This document shows positions 3,663 to 5,111 of a DNA stretch of 5,111 nucleotides, piece by piece. Under the pieces are notes generated by a model. That model was not told where the DNA came from, did not search any database, and saw only the letters and a list, made by a program, of their open reading frames with translations. How positions within the stretch are numbered: position 1 is the stretch's first letter; the number at the start of each line of letters is the position of its first letter. Source of the stretch: Chitinophagaceae bacterium (GTDB lineage: Bacteria; Bacteroidota; Bacteroidia; Chitinophagales; Chitinophagaceae); NCBI GenBank assembly GCA_947459455.1, contig CANHEC010000215.1, positions 1-5,111 of the forward strand, in the 5' to 3' direction. The position numbers were made by a program, and so were the translations under genes.

Positions 3663-5111
3663 ATGAGTGTAGCAAAAGAGATAAAGCAGCTGGCGGCCGA
3701 TGCGCTGCAGGCGCTGTATGGCATAGCCGCTACGGCCGAGCAGGTAACGCTGAACGAGACCAAGCCCGAGTTTGAGGGCGATTATACCATCGTGCTGTTT
3801 CAGTTTGTAAAGCAGGCCCGCCGCTCACCCGAGCAGATGGGGCAGGAGGCAGGTGCCTGGATGCTGGCCAACAGCAACGGCCGCTTATCGGGCTACAATG
3901 TCATCAAGGGCTTTCTGAACCTGGTGGTGGCTGAGCAATATTGGCTGCAGTTTTTGGCTACGCACCAGCAGCCACAGTTTGGGCAGCAGCCGGCTACCGG
4001 CCGCAAGGTGATGGTAGAATACTCCAGCCCCAATACCAACAAGCCTTTGCACCTGGGCCACCTGCGCAACAATTTTTTGGGATGGAGCGTGGCCGAGATA
4101 TTGAAGTGGAATGGCTATGAGGTGCAGCGTACCTGCATTGTAAACGATCGGGGGGTACACATTTGTAAAAGCATGCTGGCCTGGCAACTGTATGGCGATG
4201 GCGCCACGCCGGAGACCACCGGCGTAAAGGGCGACCACCTGGTGGGCGATTTTTATGTAAAGTTTGAGAATGCTCTGCGGGCCGAAGCGGCACCGCTGTA
4301 CGAGGCGCTGCTGCAGGGCCAGCCAATAGAAGCACTGGAGGAAGCGGCTGCCGCCAAAGCGCAGCTATTGGCCGCCAAACTGGCCGATACCAGCCTGCCC
4401 GAAGAAAAGCAGGCCGAAATAAAAGATGAGCTGAAAGAAATAGCCCGCAATGCCACGCCGCTGATGCAGCAGGTGCGGGCCATGCTGCTGCGCTGGGAAC
4501 AGGGCGATGAAGAAACATTGCGCATTTGGCGCATGATGAATGGCTGGGTGTACGAGGGCTTTGGCCAAACCTACCAGCGCATCGGCAGCCAGTTCGAAAC
4601 CATCTACTACGAAAGCGATACTTACCTGCTGGGCAAATCGTTTGTGGAAGAAGGGCTGGCCAGCGGCGTATTTTACCGCAAGCCCGATGGCAGTGTGTGG
4701 ATAGACCTGACCGATGAAGGGCTGGACGAAAAGCTGGTGCTGCGCAAGGATGGTACCTCGGTATACATTACCCAAGACATAGGCCTGGCCAAGAAGAAGT
4801 ACGAAGACTACCCGATGGACCAGAGCATTTATGTGATAGGCGACGAACAAAACTATCATATGCAGGTGCTGCAGCTTATTTGCAAAAAGCTGGGCATGCC
4901 CTTTGCCGAAGGCATACAGCACCTGAGCTACGGCATGGTAGACCTGCCCACCGGCCGTATGAAAAGCCGCGAAGGCACCGTGGTAGATGCTGACGACCTG
5001 TGCGATGAAATGGAGAAAGTAGCCGCCGACAAAACCGCTGAGTTGGGCAAGGTGGAAGGCTTTGAAGAAGCCGACTTGCAACAGCTGTACCACACGCTGG
5101 GGCTGGGGGCG
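3663..5111 (+). CDS. argS: Arginyl-tRNA synthetase, 3' end cut by the window
   Basis: The frame runs open from the ATG at 3663 to the last base: 483 codons and no stop. The enzyme joins arginine to tRNA-Arg in the cytoplasm using ATP. Residues 1-110 match the N-terminal Add-1-like tRNA-binding domain, including the motif GDYTIVLF near 39. YSSPNTNKPLHLGHLRNN (120-137) contains the class I HIGH signature as HLGH (130-133). IVNDRGVHICKSMLAW (159-174) and YITQDIGLA (368-376) are typical of the catalytic core. GRMKSREGTVV (431-441) carries the KMSKS-equivalent loop. Family members are usually about 550-600 residues, so roughly 100 C-terminal residues, including most of the DALR anticodon-binding domain, lie beyond the edge. 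An Ala/Glu-rich stretch at about 207-260 seems longer than in relatives I remember. The ATG is preceded by GCCAACGAAC with no Shine-Dalgarno sequence; in-frame translation is continuous with no frameshift. Confidence 0.96.
   Translation, partial: MSVAKEIKQLAADALQALYGIAATAEQVTLNETKPEFEGDYTIVLFQFVKQARRSPEQMGQEAGAWMLANSNGRLSGYNVIKGFLNLVVAEQYWLQFLATHQQPQFGQQPATGRKVMVEYSSPNTNKPLHLGHLRNNFLGWSVAEILKWNGYEVQRTCIVNDRGVHICKSMLAWQLYGDGATPETTGVKGDHLVGDFYVKFENALRAEAAPLYEALLQGQPIEALEEAAAAKAQLLAAKLADTSLPEEKQAEIKDELKEIARNATPLMQQVRAMLLRWEQGDEETLRIWRMMNGWVYEGFGQTYQRIGSQFETIYYESDTYLLGKSFVEEGLASGVFYRKPDGSVWIDLTDEGLDEKLVLRKDGTSVYITQDIGLAKKKYEDYPMDQSIYVIGDEQNYHMQVLQLICKKLGMPFAEGIQHLSYGMVDLPTGRMKSREGTVVDADDLCDEMEKVAADKTAELGKVEGFEEADLQQLYHTLGLGA

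Noticed and set aside
4365..5093. Minus-strand open frame of 242 codons, and shorter minus-strand frames over 3885-4534
   Set aside because: They are antisense to argS, whose plus-strand frame carries both class I signatures without interruption.

Overview
The window looks like a chromosomal segment of a GC-rich member of the Bacteroidota, most likely a Chitinophagaceae-like bacterium. This lineage call is inference. It rests on four things: no Shine-Dalgarno sequence lies in front of any gene; octamers matching or nearly matching the Bacteroidota -7 promoter element (TAnnTTTG) lie just upstream of several genes; one secreted protein has the look of the DUF4403 family; and the gaps hold the degenerate tandem motifs common in this group.

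Layout. Positions 1-274 hold no gene, only C/T-rich direct repeats. Two genes follow on the + strand and may form one transcript: a membrane-anchored alpha/beta hydrolase (275-1093) and a secreted DUF4403-type protein (about 1161-2603, start uncertain). A 467-base convergent gap (2604-3070) holds three copies of a 45-70 base repeat and several smaller motifs, with no credible gene. A GtrA-like four-helix membrane protein (3568-3071) lies on the minus strand. It is divergently arranged with arginyl-tRNA synthetase, argS (3663 to beyond the right edge), and the 94 bases between them carry back-to-back -7 elements. The argS frame stays open to the last base, so the gene is cut by the window. It shows both class I synthetase signatures but lacks most of its C-terminal anticodon-binding domain.

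How the genes relate. ArgS is a housekeeping enzyme that charges tRNA-Arg. The other three proteins all appear to act at or beyond the inner membrane: an anchored hydrolase, an exported protein of unknown role, and a GtrA-type membrane protein possibly linked to lipid-carried sugars. Nothing ties them into one pathway beyond position.

I looked for an undescribed system and found no convincing one. The points most worth checking are the repeat families confined to the gaps, a start context shared by the hydrolase and gtrA-like genes that suggests very short leaders, an inverted repeat over the presumed argS promoter, and an apparent alanine/glutamate-rich insertion in ArgRS.
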